64,000 bases of DNA, taken from the NCBI RefSeq assembly GCF_014529535.1, contig NW_023503608.1, positions 1,922,001 to 1,986,000 of the forward strand. Direction: 5' to 3'. Below are positions 27,518 to 38,317 of this stretch, in pieces (position 1 is the stretch's first letter; each line of letters opens with the position of its first letter). The translations under genes were made by a program, and so were the position numbers. Origin of the DNA: Bradysia coprophila. Lineage: Eukaryota > Arthropoda > Insecta > Diptera > Sciaridae. Below the pieces are notes generated by a model, which was given only the letters and a program-made list of their open reading frames with translations, had not been told where the DNA came from and searched no databases.

Positions 27518-28997
27518 AGGACTGAGGAACAATATACAAAAGTTTTTTGACTTTCCCCGCTCCGCTCCTATTACCCCCACTATTTTATTCGTAATCTGGG
27601 CGTCCATACGAGTTCAACGAGCTATCACAAGCCTCATAAGGTTACGATTCGGCCGAGATATTAAATTTCAAAACTTGAAAATTTGTACGAAGAAATTGAT
27701 TTCCATACATTTTGAAATAGATGAATTATACCAAACTTGGTTACTTTGTTACAACGAAACTTTTGAATTTAGCGGTGGATTTGGCTGAAATTTTCAGGGT
27801 ATGTCAAGGACGTAATTCTAAGAAACTAATTTGAAGGAATTTTCATAAAAGCTTATAATTTCGGAACTATGAGCGTTTTAAGTGCTAGCTATGTCAGCCA
27901 TAACTCGGAAAATACGGCAGATAGAAACCTCGTTTAAAAGACAAAGTTATAGAATTTTAGATTCTAGTCGATTCGTGTTTCATGGTTTCATGTTGAGGAA
28001 GGAAAATGTTTATAATTGTGAAATATATTGCTTTAAAGAATTTAATTCAAACGGAAGAAAGCCGAATCATCTGCCACTTGTGACGCAAATTTTTGTTTGT
28101 TATAATTTTGTTTAATAAAACTTTCGCATACTTTCCTCATCATCTGTCATTTGTGACGCATATCTTTTTGCGTGTCGAATCTGTAAGCGTCACCTACACC
28201 GATATCAGTTCTTCTGTAAGTGGATAACAGGACTTGCGTCACACCTCCACTGTAAGTGGTTTTGGGCGATAAGGCTATCCACTTTTCCACAATTCAATTC
28301 ACCCCGTAAGTCCGCTGAAAATTTAAATTAAAATGCGGCAAATCCGAACCAAACGCAGTCGGACTTATTCCCTTGACTGTAAGTTGTGGGTCTTACAACA
28401 TAAATGGTTATTTGTGACATCGAGTGCAAAGTGTTTTATTAGGCACTAGATGTGTAATTGTGATACGAGACCGCAGTTGTCTTATTCCCTTGACTGTAAG
28501 TTATGGTTACAACAGAAAATACACCGTACATAACGATCGCTATGATTGAAAATATGGAAATGTGATTTATAAAAAAGGTAAACATAACACCTCTCTGCTC
28601 TTTGTTAAGGCCAGGTTAAAACGCATTACACGAGGCCTTACATCACATGTAAACAGTGCGATAGCAAACCGCTTCAACCTAAATGAAGTAAGACCATCTA
28701 CGACGAAATTTTAATCATGGCAAGCTGTCTTTGAGTTGGCTGAACCCATTCGTTACTTATCAAAAAAAGTACTTCTTTTGTACCATCGCTTTTACTTGGC
28801 TGCAACATTTGTGTACGCACCCCATCTTTTTAACTCCAGCTACAAGAATACAAGATTTTGGTCCAAGATTGACGCCCGTAAGGAAAGTCTGATAATAAAT
28901 TGAATTTACTAAAAAAAAGTCTTTGATAGGAAAGTCTCATGAATTTTTATTTAAAGTAAGACTCATTGGGTAAGTGACATTAATATAGAGACGCATA
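27518..28997. repeat. Repeat-rich spacer between CARMIL and the decoy-receptor cluster
   Basis: No gene is seen. There are several dispersed repeats. A motif TTATTCCCTTGACTGTAAGT occurs at about 28366 and 28482 and, diverged, at 47199. A 'CATCTGCCACTTGTGACGCA' type unit recurs at about 28070 and 28143. From about 28725 to the end the sequence matches 39420-39808, the downstream flank of pseudogene copy 3, so the duplicated unit extends beyond the coding part of the decoy gene. Confidence 0.5.
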
Positions 28998-31900
28998 TTA
29001 ATATATATCTCCGGTTACTACTATTCTCCTCCGTACATAAATTGCGTTCTGCACTGCATTTTCAAATGCTATCGATTCCTCAGCATCTTCAACATAGAGC
29101 CAACTTCGTTCGCGATTTCGGACTGACGGATCCAACCGATTATTCTGGAAAATAAATTTCCATTGAGTTTATCATCAAAAAAGTAAAAAATAGTATATTT
29201 CGTACCTAGGACTAAAAGTATTTCTTAGCGTGTGAGGGTTTTCCGAAGACGAGGTCTGGAATCGAATACGCTAAAAAAGACTTTTCGGGTCCTAGGTATG
29301 AAATAGTACATTTCGTAACTAGGACCAAAAGTCTTTTTTAGCGTGTGAGAAGTTTCCAGACAGAGCCGAAGGCGAGGTCTCGAATCGGATACGCTAAATA
29401 AGACTTTTAGTCCGTGGTACGAATAGTATTTTTCATATTGGACGAAAAAAAAAGTGACTTTTCGGGTCCTAGGTATGAAAAAAATATTTCTTCTGAGTGA
29501 GAAAATGTAAACTTACGATTTCTGAGCTACTATCAACATCAGCCGAGCTCCTGGTTGTACCAGCCTTATATGGTCCTGTTCGAAAGTATTTTACCAATGT
29601 TGAACCACCATATTCTTCACTATCGATGGTCCATGTGCGAATGTAATAGGCATATTGGGTATCTGGTTTCAGATGTGTTACATTAAATAGAATTGGCGTT
29701 GATTTACGATTACGATTACGATCGAGAATTTCTTTCACTTGCCATCCATCATCACCGCATGCATCAATACCATCAAACATTGTAACATTTTGAAATGGCG
29801 TCGGCTTATAGTACATCAAATAGCCAAGCAATGAGCGGCTATCGTCGTATAAAACTGGTTCAAATTGAATGACCACTGAGTCATAATCAATTCTATTGAT
29901 TTCAGCATTTAATTCCTTCATATTACATGAAGTCTTGTCACCATTGGTATCAGATGCAACTTCATCATTCGTTAAACTCGATTCACTTCGTAAGTCCATC
30001 ACATTGAGCTTCAATTCTTCGATAACGTTCAAGCAAAGTTTTGGATTGAAGTGGAAAAGCATTCGACCATGTTCAATTGTTACATTGTGTGTAAAGAGTG
30101 CGCGAAGATTTTGATTTCCGATTACTTTAATGCCGTACTTTTCATTTCCCAATGGATCATTCTTCACAAGTCGCAGCTTTTTAAAGAATCCCAACGACAC
30201 TAATGGATACGATCTCTTAATGATCAAACTGCCTTCAATCACTTCAATCTCTGATAGGGATTTCTCCAATTCACGTACTGTATTGGCTGCAATTCGAAAA
30301 GGTTTTACCAACAAATTTTGACTCAACAAAAATGACCATTCTTACGCGCCGGATTTCTAATATGAATAACAAGCTGTCCAGCGATATATGTGCATCCATG
30401 ATATCGTTGAGCCGTTAATATACCATCAATATGTCCTGGTGGGCACACTTTCTCACAGATTCCAACACATGGAACACATGCTCGATCCCCACTTGACACA
30501 TTCCGATAAAAGTTTCTTGGGCAATGAAACGACTGTACGTTGTAGGAGAGAAAGGAGATGTAAATTGAGCTTTGTTATACATCAAAATATATTCTTACAC
30601 TTTCTAAGCCGACAACTGCGGTAACTGATGGGTTCAAAGTGAGTTCTGACGACGTTCGGAAGTACTGAATTTTTGTTAAGTCAACATGTCTTTCGTTAGC
30701 AACAATGTATGTTTGTATGTAATAGGCATAGCGAGTCTCTGGTTTCAGTTGTGTTACACTAACGTTGATTGGCGTTGAATTACGGATGCTATCGGGTACA
30801 TCAACTACTTGCCATCCATCTTTGCCGCATACATCGCTTCCATCAAACATTGTAACATTTCGATTCGGCGCTGGCTTGTAATATATCAAATAACCGAGGG
30901 GTACGAGGGGTACGAGTTCCATAACAACATTGTTAGCATTAATTTCCTTGATTTCAATATTTAAAGTCACGATGTCAAATGCAATTTCATTGCCATTGGT
31001 ATCTGGTGCAACCTCATCATCATTCAAACTCGACTCACTTCGTAAGTCAATCATATCGAGTTTCAATTCTTCGATAACGTTCAGGCGAAGCTTCGGATTG
31101 AAATGGAAAAACATTCGACCATGTTCGATTGTTACATTGTGCGTAAAGAGAGCACGAAGATTCAGATTTCCGATTACTTTTATGCCATACGTTTCCTGTC
31201 CCATTGGATTGTTCTTCACAAGACGTAGTTTTTTGAAGAATCCCAACGACACTATCGAATGCGATTGCTCAATGACCAAATTGCCTTCGATCTCTTCAAT
31301 CTCAGACAAAGAATTTTCCAATTCACGAACAACGGATTCTAAAATTTGATTTTAATTCAGAAATAATTTGAGAATACGACATGTGAGATTTGATGTAAGA
31401 ACTTACGGTCGTCTAGATTTTTAATAACTAATTGACCACTGATATGTGTACATCCGCGGTAACGTTGAGCCGAAGATATGCTATAGATACCTCCAGGTGG
31501 ACAAAATTTGTTACACGTTCCAACACATTGCATGCATTTTCGATGTCCAAATAGTTTATCGGGACGAAAATTGTTTGGACAGACTGTGGAACATTCACCA
31601 TCATGTGGAATATATGGATATGCCAACATTCGATCCTCTACGAAGATGGGCTGCTTAATCGCCCGACATTCACTTTCAGTGACACAACGGTAATTCTCAT
31701 AAGAAAACATGTTGGATGGACAAATTTTTACACATTGCAGATCCTTGGAATTACCAATGCTTAGGTGACGACATGATAAACATTTACCAGCCTCATCACA
31801 ACCGACACATGAATCGTCACAACAATCTCCCTTTACGTTACACGTTGAATTTCCACATTTTGAGGGACAAACTAATTAACAAAGAAATTTTGAAAATTTA

Positions 31901-33243
31901 AGACTTTTCTTCCGATTTTATTTTTCACAGTAATTTTCAACTCTCCGCTGAAACTTCGAAAGACTTTGTTGTGAAATAGTACATTAATGTCTTGCTGGGA
32001 GATTTTTTGTTGGGGTTGCGGGAAGTTCTATTTGGATCCGAAGGCAAGGAATGCATCCCACACGCATCAACAAAAAATTTGCCAGCAAGACAGTCCGGTA
32101 CTTTGTTGTCTTGTGACCAGAAGATGCGAAAAACCGGTTTGAGCAAGACAGTAATGGCGCATTTTCTGACCGCACGACAACAAAATATTGTGTTTACGTC
32201 GGGACGAAAGTTGGAAATAGCGTTTGCTCAGGTGAAACAACACCCTCGCAATGCAATTTCCAATTTTTCTTCACTCGTTTAACAAATAACTCTTGACTTA
32301 CGTTGTTGACAATTGGATTGATTCCAGCATAAGTTTTTGCCATTTAATTCAGGACACATGAGTAAACGAGTGTCTTTAGTAGATTTACCAACAAGTGCAC
32401 AAGTTGGACAGTCGTTTGCTGCTCTATTTTTCTTGATAACATTGTTCTTACCACCTGATGTAATCAGAGACCACTCAATTGTATCCACGAAACAGAGCAT
32501 TGGATTGTTTTCAATGCGCACGCTACCTCGAGAAATTTTAGTCAACGATTTTAAACCGATTTCCTGAAATTAAATTTCAAAGGATTCCTGTTGAAATTTG
32601 ATCAAAATTTCAAATTTACAATCTACCTGCAAATGAGTCATTTCGTAGACAATCAATGCATAGTTATCGATCAAATAATTTCCCCGAATGACGCGAAGAT
32701 TCGGAAATAGTTTGCCCAGCGATGTAAATCCACTAACATAACATAATAATACATAATCGGTGACTTCGGTTAGAAGTGGAAATTCAAGACCTTCTAAGCT
32801 CGACCCGTTGAAGTCAGGATAAATGTATGAGATCATAAGGTGTCCTTCAATGACACTACAATTTTTTAGTTGAATCAAATCGTCAACTGTGAACCGGATG
32901 TGTTTGCTCTGGCATACTAAAAATAGTTGTTTATATGCTAAATGCGTCGAAAACCGTTTCATGTCTAGCACTAATACTTGCGCAAGCGCTTGTATGCGTC
33001 TACGGCTCTTATATACATCATCATTACTTAAAAATTAATTTTTTGAATATCACTAAAAAGCGAAATTTTCACTACTTACTTTCGCCAATCAAATTATTCT
33101 CGCTGGAATGACCATCTCTGAGGTCAAAACTATTGCTTAAGTCCTAAAAGAAGCCTCACTTTAGTTGTGTGTCGTTACAAAAGAAAGATAAAATCTACCA
33201 CTAGCGACCCGAAATTGAGAAGAAATAAAAGTAGCCAAATCAT
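28998..33243 (-). CDS. Secreted decoy insulin receptor-like protein, copy 1
   Basis: Secreted proteins of this kind bind insulin-like peptides outside the cell and buffer insulin-receptor signalling (known for Drosophila SDR). Inferred exons from the 5' end: 33199-33243, 33080-33143, 32627-32916, 32302-32563, 31407-31871, 30599-31338, 30346-30532, 29517-30286, 28998-29144; 2970 bp, 989 aa, phases consistent. Residues 1-15 are a signal peptide (MIWLLLFLLNFGSLV). Then come L1 (about 37-190, with NCSVIEGHL and FPNLRVIRGNY), a furin-like cysteine-rich region (about 220-365), L2 and FnIII-1 (377-622), a short cysteine-rich tail (623-684), a second L2 and FnIII-1 (686-941) and an alpha-CT-like segment FENAVQNAIYVRR (from 968). 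There is no transmembrane helix or kinase. Copy 2 lies just upstream in the same direction. Exon 7 uses an acceptor shifted 9 nt relative to copy 2. High certainty on family; SDR orthology is inferred. Confidence 0.88.
29190..29482. mobile_element. Tandem foldback insertion in the last intron of decoy copy 1
   Basis: Compared with the same intron of copy 2, copy 1 has about 290 extra bases. They are made of alternating inverted units: TTCGTACCTAGGACTAAAAG and its reverse counterpart CTTTTCGGGTCCTAGGTATGAA, and AGCGTGTGAG against TACGCTAAAAAAGACTTTT. The pieces occur about three times. This is a nested or tandem foldback element with no coding capacity. Confidence 0.65.
31924..32293. mobile_element. 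370-bp insertion in intron 4 of decoy copy 1
   Basis: Copy 2 has an uninterrupted sequence here (about 37048-37058). The extra block in copy 1 contains a hairpin: GTCTTGCTGGGAGATTTTTT near 31989 against AAAAAATTTGCCAGCAAGAC near 32075. Its last 80 bases resemble 13050-13145 in CARMIL intron 2, so it belongs to a dispersed family. It has no coding capacity. Confidence 0.6.
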
Positions 33244-33557
33244 TGTATCAGCAAAGAAGCACAACCACTCGTTTTGATATTTACAGGACTACTGATGTGC
33301 TGCGAATTAGAACTCAGACGTGATAAGAGCTGTGAGTTTTTTTTATTGATGTTCATCATTATCATTATCATTAAGTTATTTTTGTGTGTTACGTTCCTCC
33401 TTCCTCATTAGTAAGAAAAAGTAACGTCTTTTATTGTACCGATAGATTTCAGTTCTTATATGAAGTTGTTTGATAAATTTGATCTGAAGGAATACAAATT
33501 GTATAATGTAATGAATGGGTCGCAATTGCTAAATGTATGATGGCATACACACAGTTA

Positions 33558-33686
33558 GGCTTGATTTCCACTTACAAAAAAACACTCCGTTTTGCCTCCG
33601 TTTGGCTTAACCACGCCTTTTTTTATTGTTTAAATAGTAAACAGAGAGAAAACGAAGTGCTTTTTTCGTAAGTGGAAATCAAGACT
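33558..33686. mobile_element. Foldback/MITE upstream of decoy copy 1
   Basis: CTTGATTTCCACTTACAAAAAAACACT at the left pairs with its reverse complement at the right (GTGCTTTTTTCGTAAGTGGAAATCAAG), giving arms of about 27 bp. The equivalent flank of copy 2 (about 38660-38690) lacks it. It sits about 315 bp upstream of the copy 1 start codon and so may lie in its promoter region. Confidence 0.7.
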
Positions 33687-33907
33687 TACGATAGTAAGAG
33701 GCTCAGAGGTTAACTAATCACCTAGTGAAGCGGTTGTGTAGAAAATTATCATTGAAAAATTCGGAAATGTTCTAAATATGAGTGACGATGTTTCCTTTAC
33801 CTTCGATCAACAAAAAGAGTGAAATTCGTTTTATAGTATCTGTTTGAACGATAACCAGAAAAGCTCTAACTCATACTTTCCGAGGTTTTTTTAACATAAT
33901 GTTCAAG

Positions 33908-34070
33908 CAGTGCCGCTTTTAGCTTTTGGACGCCATTGGGCAATTGGAAAAATAGGCGCCAATTTAGTAAAGCCAAATTTTTTTAAGGACCTCGGGCGCC
34001 ATTTTCTTTTGCTCCACTTCGGGCGCCACGGGCATTTGCCCATTTGGCCCATATGGAAAAGGCGGCACTG
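33908..34070. mobile_element. hAT-type MITE with perfect 8-bp target duplication
   Basis: The ends are CAGTGCCGCTTTTAGC and AAAAGGCGGCACTG (reverse complement CAGTGCCGCCTTTT). TGTTCAAG flanks both sides (33900-33907 and 34071-34078). The matching flank of copy 2 near 38907 reads TGTTCCAG followed at once by the shared sequence TCGAATCGCAAT, which is the unfilled site. The interior is GC-richer than its surroundings and non-coding. It lies between decoy copies 1 and 2. Confidence 0.9.
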
Positions 34071-34294
34071 TGTTCAAGTCGAATCGCAATGGTAATCGTA
34101 GTCAATTAAATTTCGATTTAGCTGGAGGCTGACTTTCTTTGTGGAAGTCACCTCAATGCTCAACGACAATTGTTTCAGACTTTCAAGTAACCAATATAAA
34201 AAAATTTGTACTTTGTACTACACAAATTGAATTTACTAAAAAAATTTACAGGAAATTTTCATGAATTTGTATTTAGAATGCGTGGTAAGTTACA

Positions 34295-37200
34295 TTAATA
34301 TGGTGACGAATATGCCATCCTGCCGTTTTTGTGACGATGACTATTCTCTTCGTCTACGAAAACTCTTCTTTGAAGGAAAACTAAAAAAAAACATCGAATT
34401 ATAACCGGTGCTGAAGGAAAATATTTTTAATTTACCGAGAAACATAAACTGCGTTCTGCAATTCATTTTCAAATTCTATCGACTCCTCAGCATCTTCAAC
34501 AAAGAACAAACTTCGTGCGCGATTTTGCACTGTCGGATCCAACCGAATATTCTGGAAAGTAAATTTCCATTGAGTTTATCGTCGAAAAAGTAAAAAAAAA
34601 TTATTCTTTCGAGTAAGAAAACGCGAGCTTACAATTTCTGAGCTACTATCAACATCAGCCGAGCTCCTGGTTGTACCAGCCTTATATGGTCCTGTTCGAA
34701 AGTATTTTACCAATGTTGAACCACCATATTCTTCACTATCGATGGTCCACGTGCGAATGTAAAAGGCATATTGGGTGTCTGGTTTCAGATGTGACACATT
34801 ACATAGAATTGGTGTTGATTTACGATTACGATAGAGAATTTCTTTCACTTGCCATCCATCACCTCCACATGCGTCACTGCCATCAAACATTGTAACATTT
34901 TGAAATGGCGCTGGCCTAAAATATACTAAATAGCCAAGCAATGAGCGGCTATCGTCGTATAAAACTGGTTCAAATTGAATGACCACTGAGTCATAATCAA
35001 TTCTATTGATTTCAGCATTTAATTCCTTCATATTACATGAAGTCTTGTCACCATTTGTATCAGATGCAACTTCATCATTCGTTAAACTCGATTCACTTCG
35101 TAAGTCCATCACATTGAGCTTCAATTCTTCGATAACGTTCAAGCAAAGCTTTGGATTGAAGTGGAAAAACATTCGACCATGTTCAATTGTTACATTGTGT
35201 GTAAATAGTGCGCGAAGATTTTGATTTCCGATTACTTTAATGCCGTACTTTTCATTTCCCATTGGATCATTCTTCACAAGTCGCAGCTTTTTAAAGAATC
35301 CCAACGACACTAATGGATACGATCTCTTAATGGTCAAACTGCCTTCAATCACTTCAATCTCTGATAGAGATTTCTCCAATTCACGTACTGTATTGGCTGC
35401 AATTCGAAAAGGTTTTACCAACCAATTTTGACTAAACAAAAATGACCATTCTTACGCGCCGGATTTCTAATATGAATAACAAGCTGTCCAGTGATATATG
35501 TGCATCCGCGATACCGTTGAGCCGTTATTATACCATCAATATGCCCTGGTGGGCACACTTTCTCACAGGTTCCAACACATGGAACACATTCTCGATCTCC
35601 ACTTGACACATTCGGATAAATGTTGCTTGGACAATGAAACGGTTGAACATTCTAGGAGGGGAATAAGATGTGAATTGAGCTTTGTTATACACCAAAACAT
35701 ATTCTTACACTTTCTAAGCCGACAACTGCGGTAACTGATGGGTTCAAAGTGAGTTCTGACGACGTTCGGAAGTACTGAATTTTCGTTAAGTCAACATGTC
35801 TTTCGTTAGCAACAATGTATGTTTGTATGTAATAGGCATAGCGAGTCTCTGGTTTCAGTTGTGTTACACTAACGTTGATTGGCGTTGAATTACGGATGCT
35901 ATCGGGTACATCAAAAACTTGCCATCCATCGTCGCCGCATACATCGTTTCCATCAAACATTGTAACATTTCGATTCGGCGCTGGCTTGTAATATATCAAA
36001 TAACCGAGGGGTTGATCTCGTTCAAGTGGTACGAGTTCCATAACAACATTGTTAGCATTAATTTCCTTGATTTCAATATTTAAAGTCACGATGTCAAATG
36101 CAATTTCATTGCCATTGGTATCTGGTGCAACCTCATCATCATTCAAACTCGACTCACTTCGTAAGTCAATCATATCGAGTTTCAATTCTTCGATAACGTT
36201 CAGGCGAAGCTTCGGATTGAAATGGAAAAACATTCGACCATGTTCGAATGTTACATTGTGCGTAAAGAGAGCACGAAGATTCAGATTTCCGATTACTTTT
36301 ATGCCATACGTTTCCTGTCCCATTGGATTGTTCTTCACAAGACGTAGTTTTTTGAAGAATCCCAACGACACTATCGAATGCGATTGCTCAATGACCAAAT
36401 TGCCTTCGATCACTTCAATCTCAGACAAAGAATTTTCCAATTCACGAACAACGGATTCTAAAATTTGATTTTAATTCAGAAATAATTTGAGAATACGATA
36501 AGTAAGATTTGATGTAAATACTTACGGTCGTCTAGATTTTTGATATTGATTACTAATCGACCATTGATATGTGTACATCCGCGGTAATGTTGAGCCGAAG
36601 ATATGCTATAGATATCTCCAGGTGGACAAAATTTGTTACACGTTCCAACACATTGAATGCATTTTCGATGTCCAGAGAGTTTAACTGGATGAAAATTGCT
36701 TGGACAGTCTATGGAACATTTACCATCATGCGGAATGCATCCTAACAGTGGATCATCATCATAAGCTTCTACGTACATATACTGCCTTATAGCCCGACAT
36801 TCACTTTCAGTGACACAACGGTAATTCTCGTAAGAAAACATGTTGGATGGACAACTTTTTACACATTGCAGATCCTTGGAATTACCAATGCTCAGATAAC
36901 GACATGATAAACATTTACCAGTCTCATCACAACCGACACATGAATCATCACAACAATCTCCCTTTACGTTACACGTTGAATTTCCACATTTTGAGGGACA
37001 AACTAATTATCAAAGAAATTTTGAAAATCCAAGATTTTTCTCCAGATTTTATTTTGACTTACGTCCTTGGCAATGTGATTGATTCCAGCATAAAGTGTTG
37101 CCATTTAATTCAGGACACATGAGTGGACGAGTGTCATTCGTGGATGTACCAACGCATGGATAAATCGGGCAGTCGTTTGTCGCTCTGTTATCCTTGATAA

Positions 37201-38317
37201 CATTGTTGTTACTACTCAATGTAATCAAAGTCCATTCGATTGTATCCGTGAAACAGAGCATTGGATTCTTTTCAATGCGGACATTACCTCGAGAAATTTC
37301 AGTCAACGATTTTAAACCGATTTCCTGAAATTAAATTCCACAGGGTTTCTGTTGACATCAATGAACGTCAACACAAGGTATGGTCGAATGTCAAACTTTG
37401 TATGGAGCGGAGGACATAGCGATGTCCTCCGGTTTGTATGAACAAACCATACCTGGTTTATACTTTCATTGGTTGAAATCCGATCAAAATTTCAAATTTA
37501 CAATCTACCTGCAAATGAATCATTTCGTAGACAATCAATGCGTAGTTATTGATCACATAATTGCCCCGAATGACACGAAGATTCGGAAATAGTTTCCCCA
37601 ATGATGTAAGTCCATGAACACGAAGTAATAGTACGTACTCGGTGACTTCGGTCAGAAGTGGAAATTCAAGGCCTTCAAAGCTCGACTCGTTGACGCCACG
37701 ATCAATTAGTGTGATCATAAGATATCCTTCAATGACCCTACAGTTTGTTAAACGATTCAAATCGTCCACTGAATTTCGGATGTCTTTGCTCCGACATACT
37801 AGAAAAATTGTTAAATGGTGCGATTATGATTTGTCTCGGAATAACCAAATTCACACGAAAACTCGACTTTTCAATTTTTTGTCCGTCATTATGTAAATAA
37901 ATGACTAATAAATAAACCATAGGACCAATACTCTATCTAGCAAACAAAGTCTCAGCTCAATGTGTCAAATTCACACCTTATTCCTTTGTATTCTAAAAAC
38001 ACTATTCTACATTTTGACTGACTACGTTGTAAATTCCAAAGGCTACTTGACACTTTCACTACCTTAATAAAAGTAGTTTGTTTGCTAGAGTATTGATTGG
38101 ACTCAAAAGTTTATTTTTTAAGTATTTCTAAAAAAACGAAATTTCAACTACTTACTTTTACCAATCAAATTATTATCGCTAGAATGACCATCTCTAAGGT
38201 CAAGACTATTGCTTAAGTCCTAAAAGAAACCTTACTTTAGTAGTGTTGTTACAAAAGAAACATTAAATCTACCACTAGCGACCCGAAATTGAGAAGAAAA
38301 CAGAGTAGCCAAATCAT
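34295..38317 (-). CDS. Secreted decoy insulin receptor-like protein, copy 2
   Basis: Close paralogue of copy 1 with the same presumed role of binding insulin-like peptides outside the cell. Inferred exons from the 5' end: 38273-38317, 38156-38219, 37509-37798, 37063-37324, 36526-37002, 35709-36457, 35456-35651, 34633-35396, 34436-34551, 34295-34367; 3036 bp, 1011 aa, phases consistent. It has signal peptide MIWLLCFLLNFGSLV, L1 (with IRNSVDDLNRLTNCRVIEGY), furin-like region (about 220-370), L2 and FnIII-1 (381-629), short cysteine-rich repeat (630-694, QPFHCPSNIYPN), second L2 and FnIII-1 (696-949), and the alpha-CT-like FENELQNAVYVSR (from 976). Unlike copy 1 it splices to a small last exon with a polar tail. 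No membrane anchor or kinase follows. An hAT-type MITE sits in its third intron. The last exon is the least certain part. Confidence 0.87.
37359..37471. mobile_element. hAT-type MITE in intron 3 of decoy copy 2
   Basis: The element begins CAATGAACGT and ends ACTTTCATTG. It is flanked by GTTGACAT and GTTGAAAT, an 8-bp duplication with one mismatch. Copy 1 has the unfilled site GTTGAAAT at the same place (about 32590-32597). Its left part (AATGTCAAACTTTGTATGGAGCGGAGGA) matches the reversed right end of the element at 20126-20298, so both belong to one family. Its centre is a palindrome on GGAGGACATAGCGATGTCCTCC. Confidence 0.88.
37926..38095. mobile_element. Foldback element in intron 2 of decoy copy 2
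   Basis: CAATACTCTATCTAGCAAACAAA at the left is mirrored by TTTGTTTGCTAGAGTATTG at the right. The 170-bp unit is absent from the matching intron of copy 1. The flanks CATAGGAC and GATTGGAC agree at six of eight positions, compatible with an aged hAT-like target duplication. Confidence 0.65.

Noticed and set aside
27513..28115. Two plus-strand open frames of 91 and 77 codons
   Set aside because: They start inside an inverted-repeat element and dispersed repeats; no homology recognised and no splice support.
30930..31349. Plus-strand frame of 139 codons repeated at 36049-36468
   Set aside because: It is the antisense of the L2-FnIII exon, and repeats only because the exon itself is duplicated.
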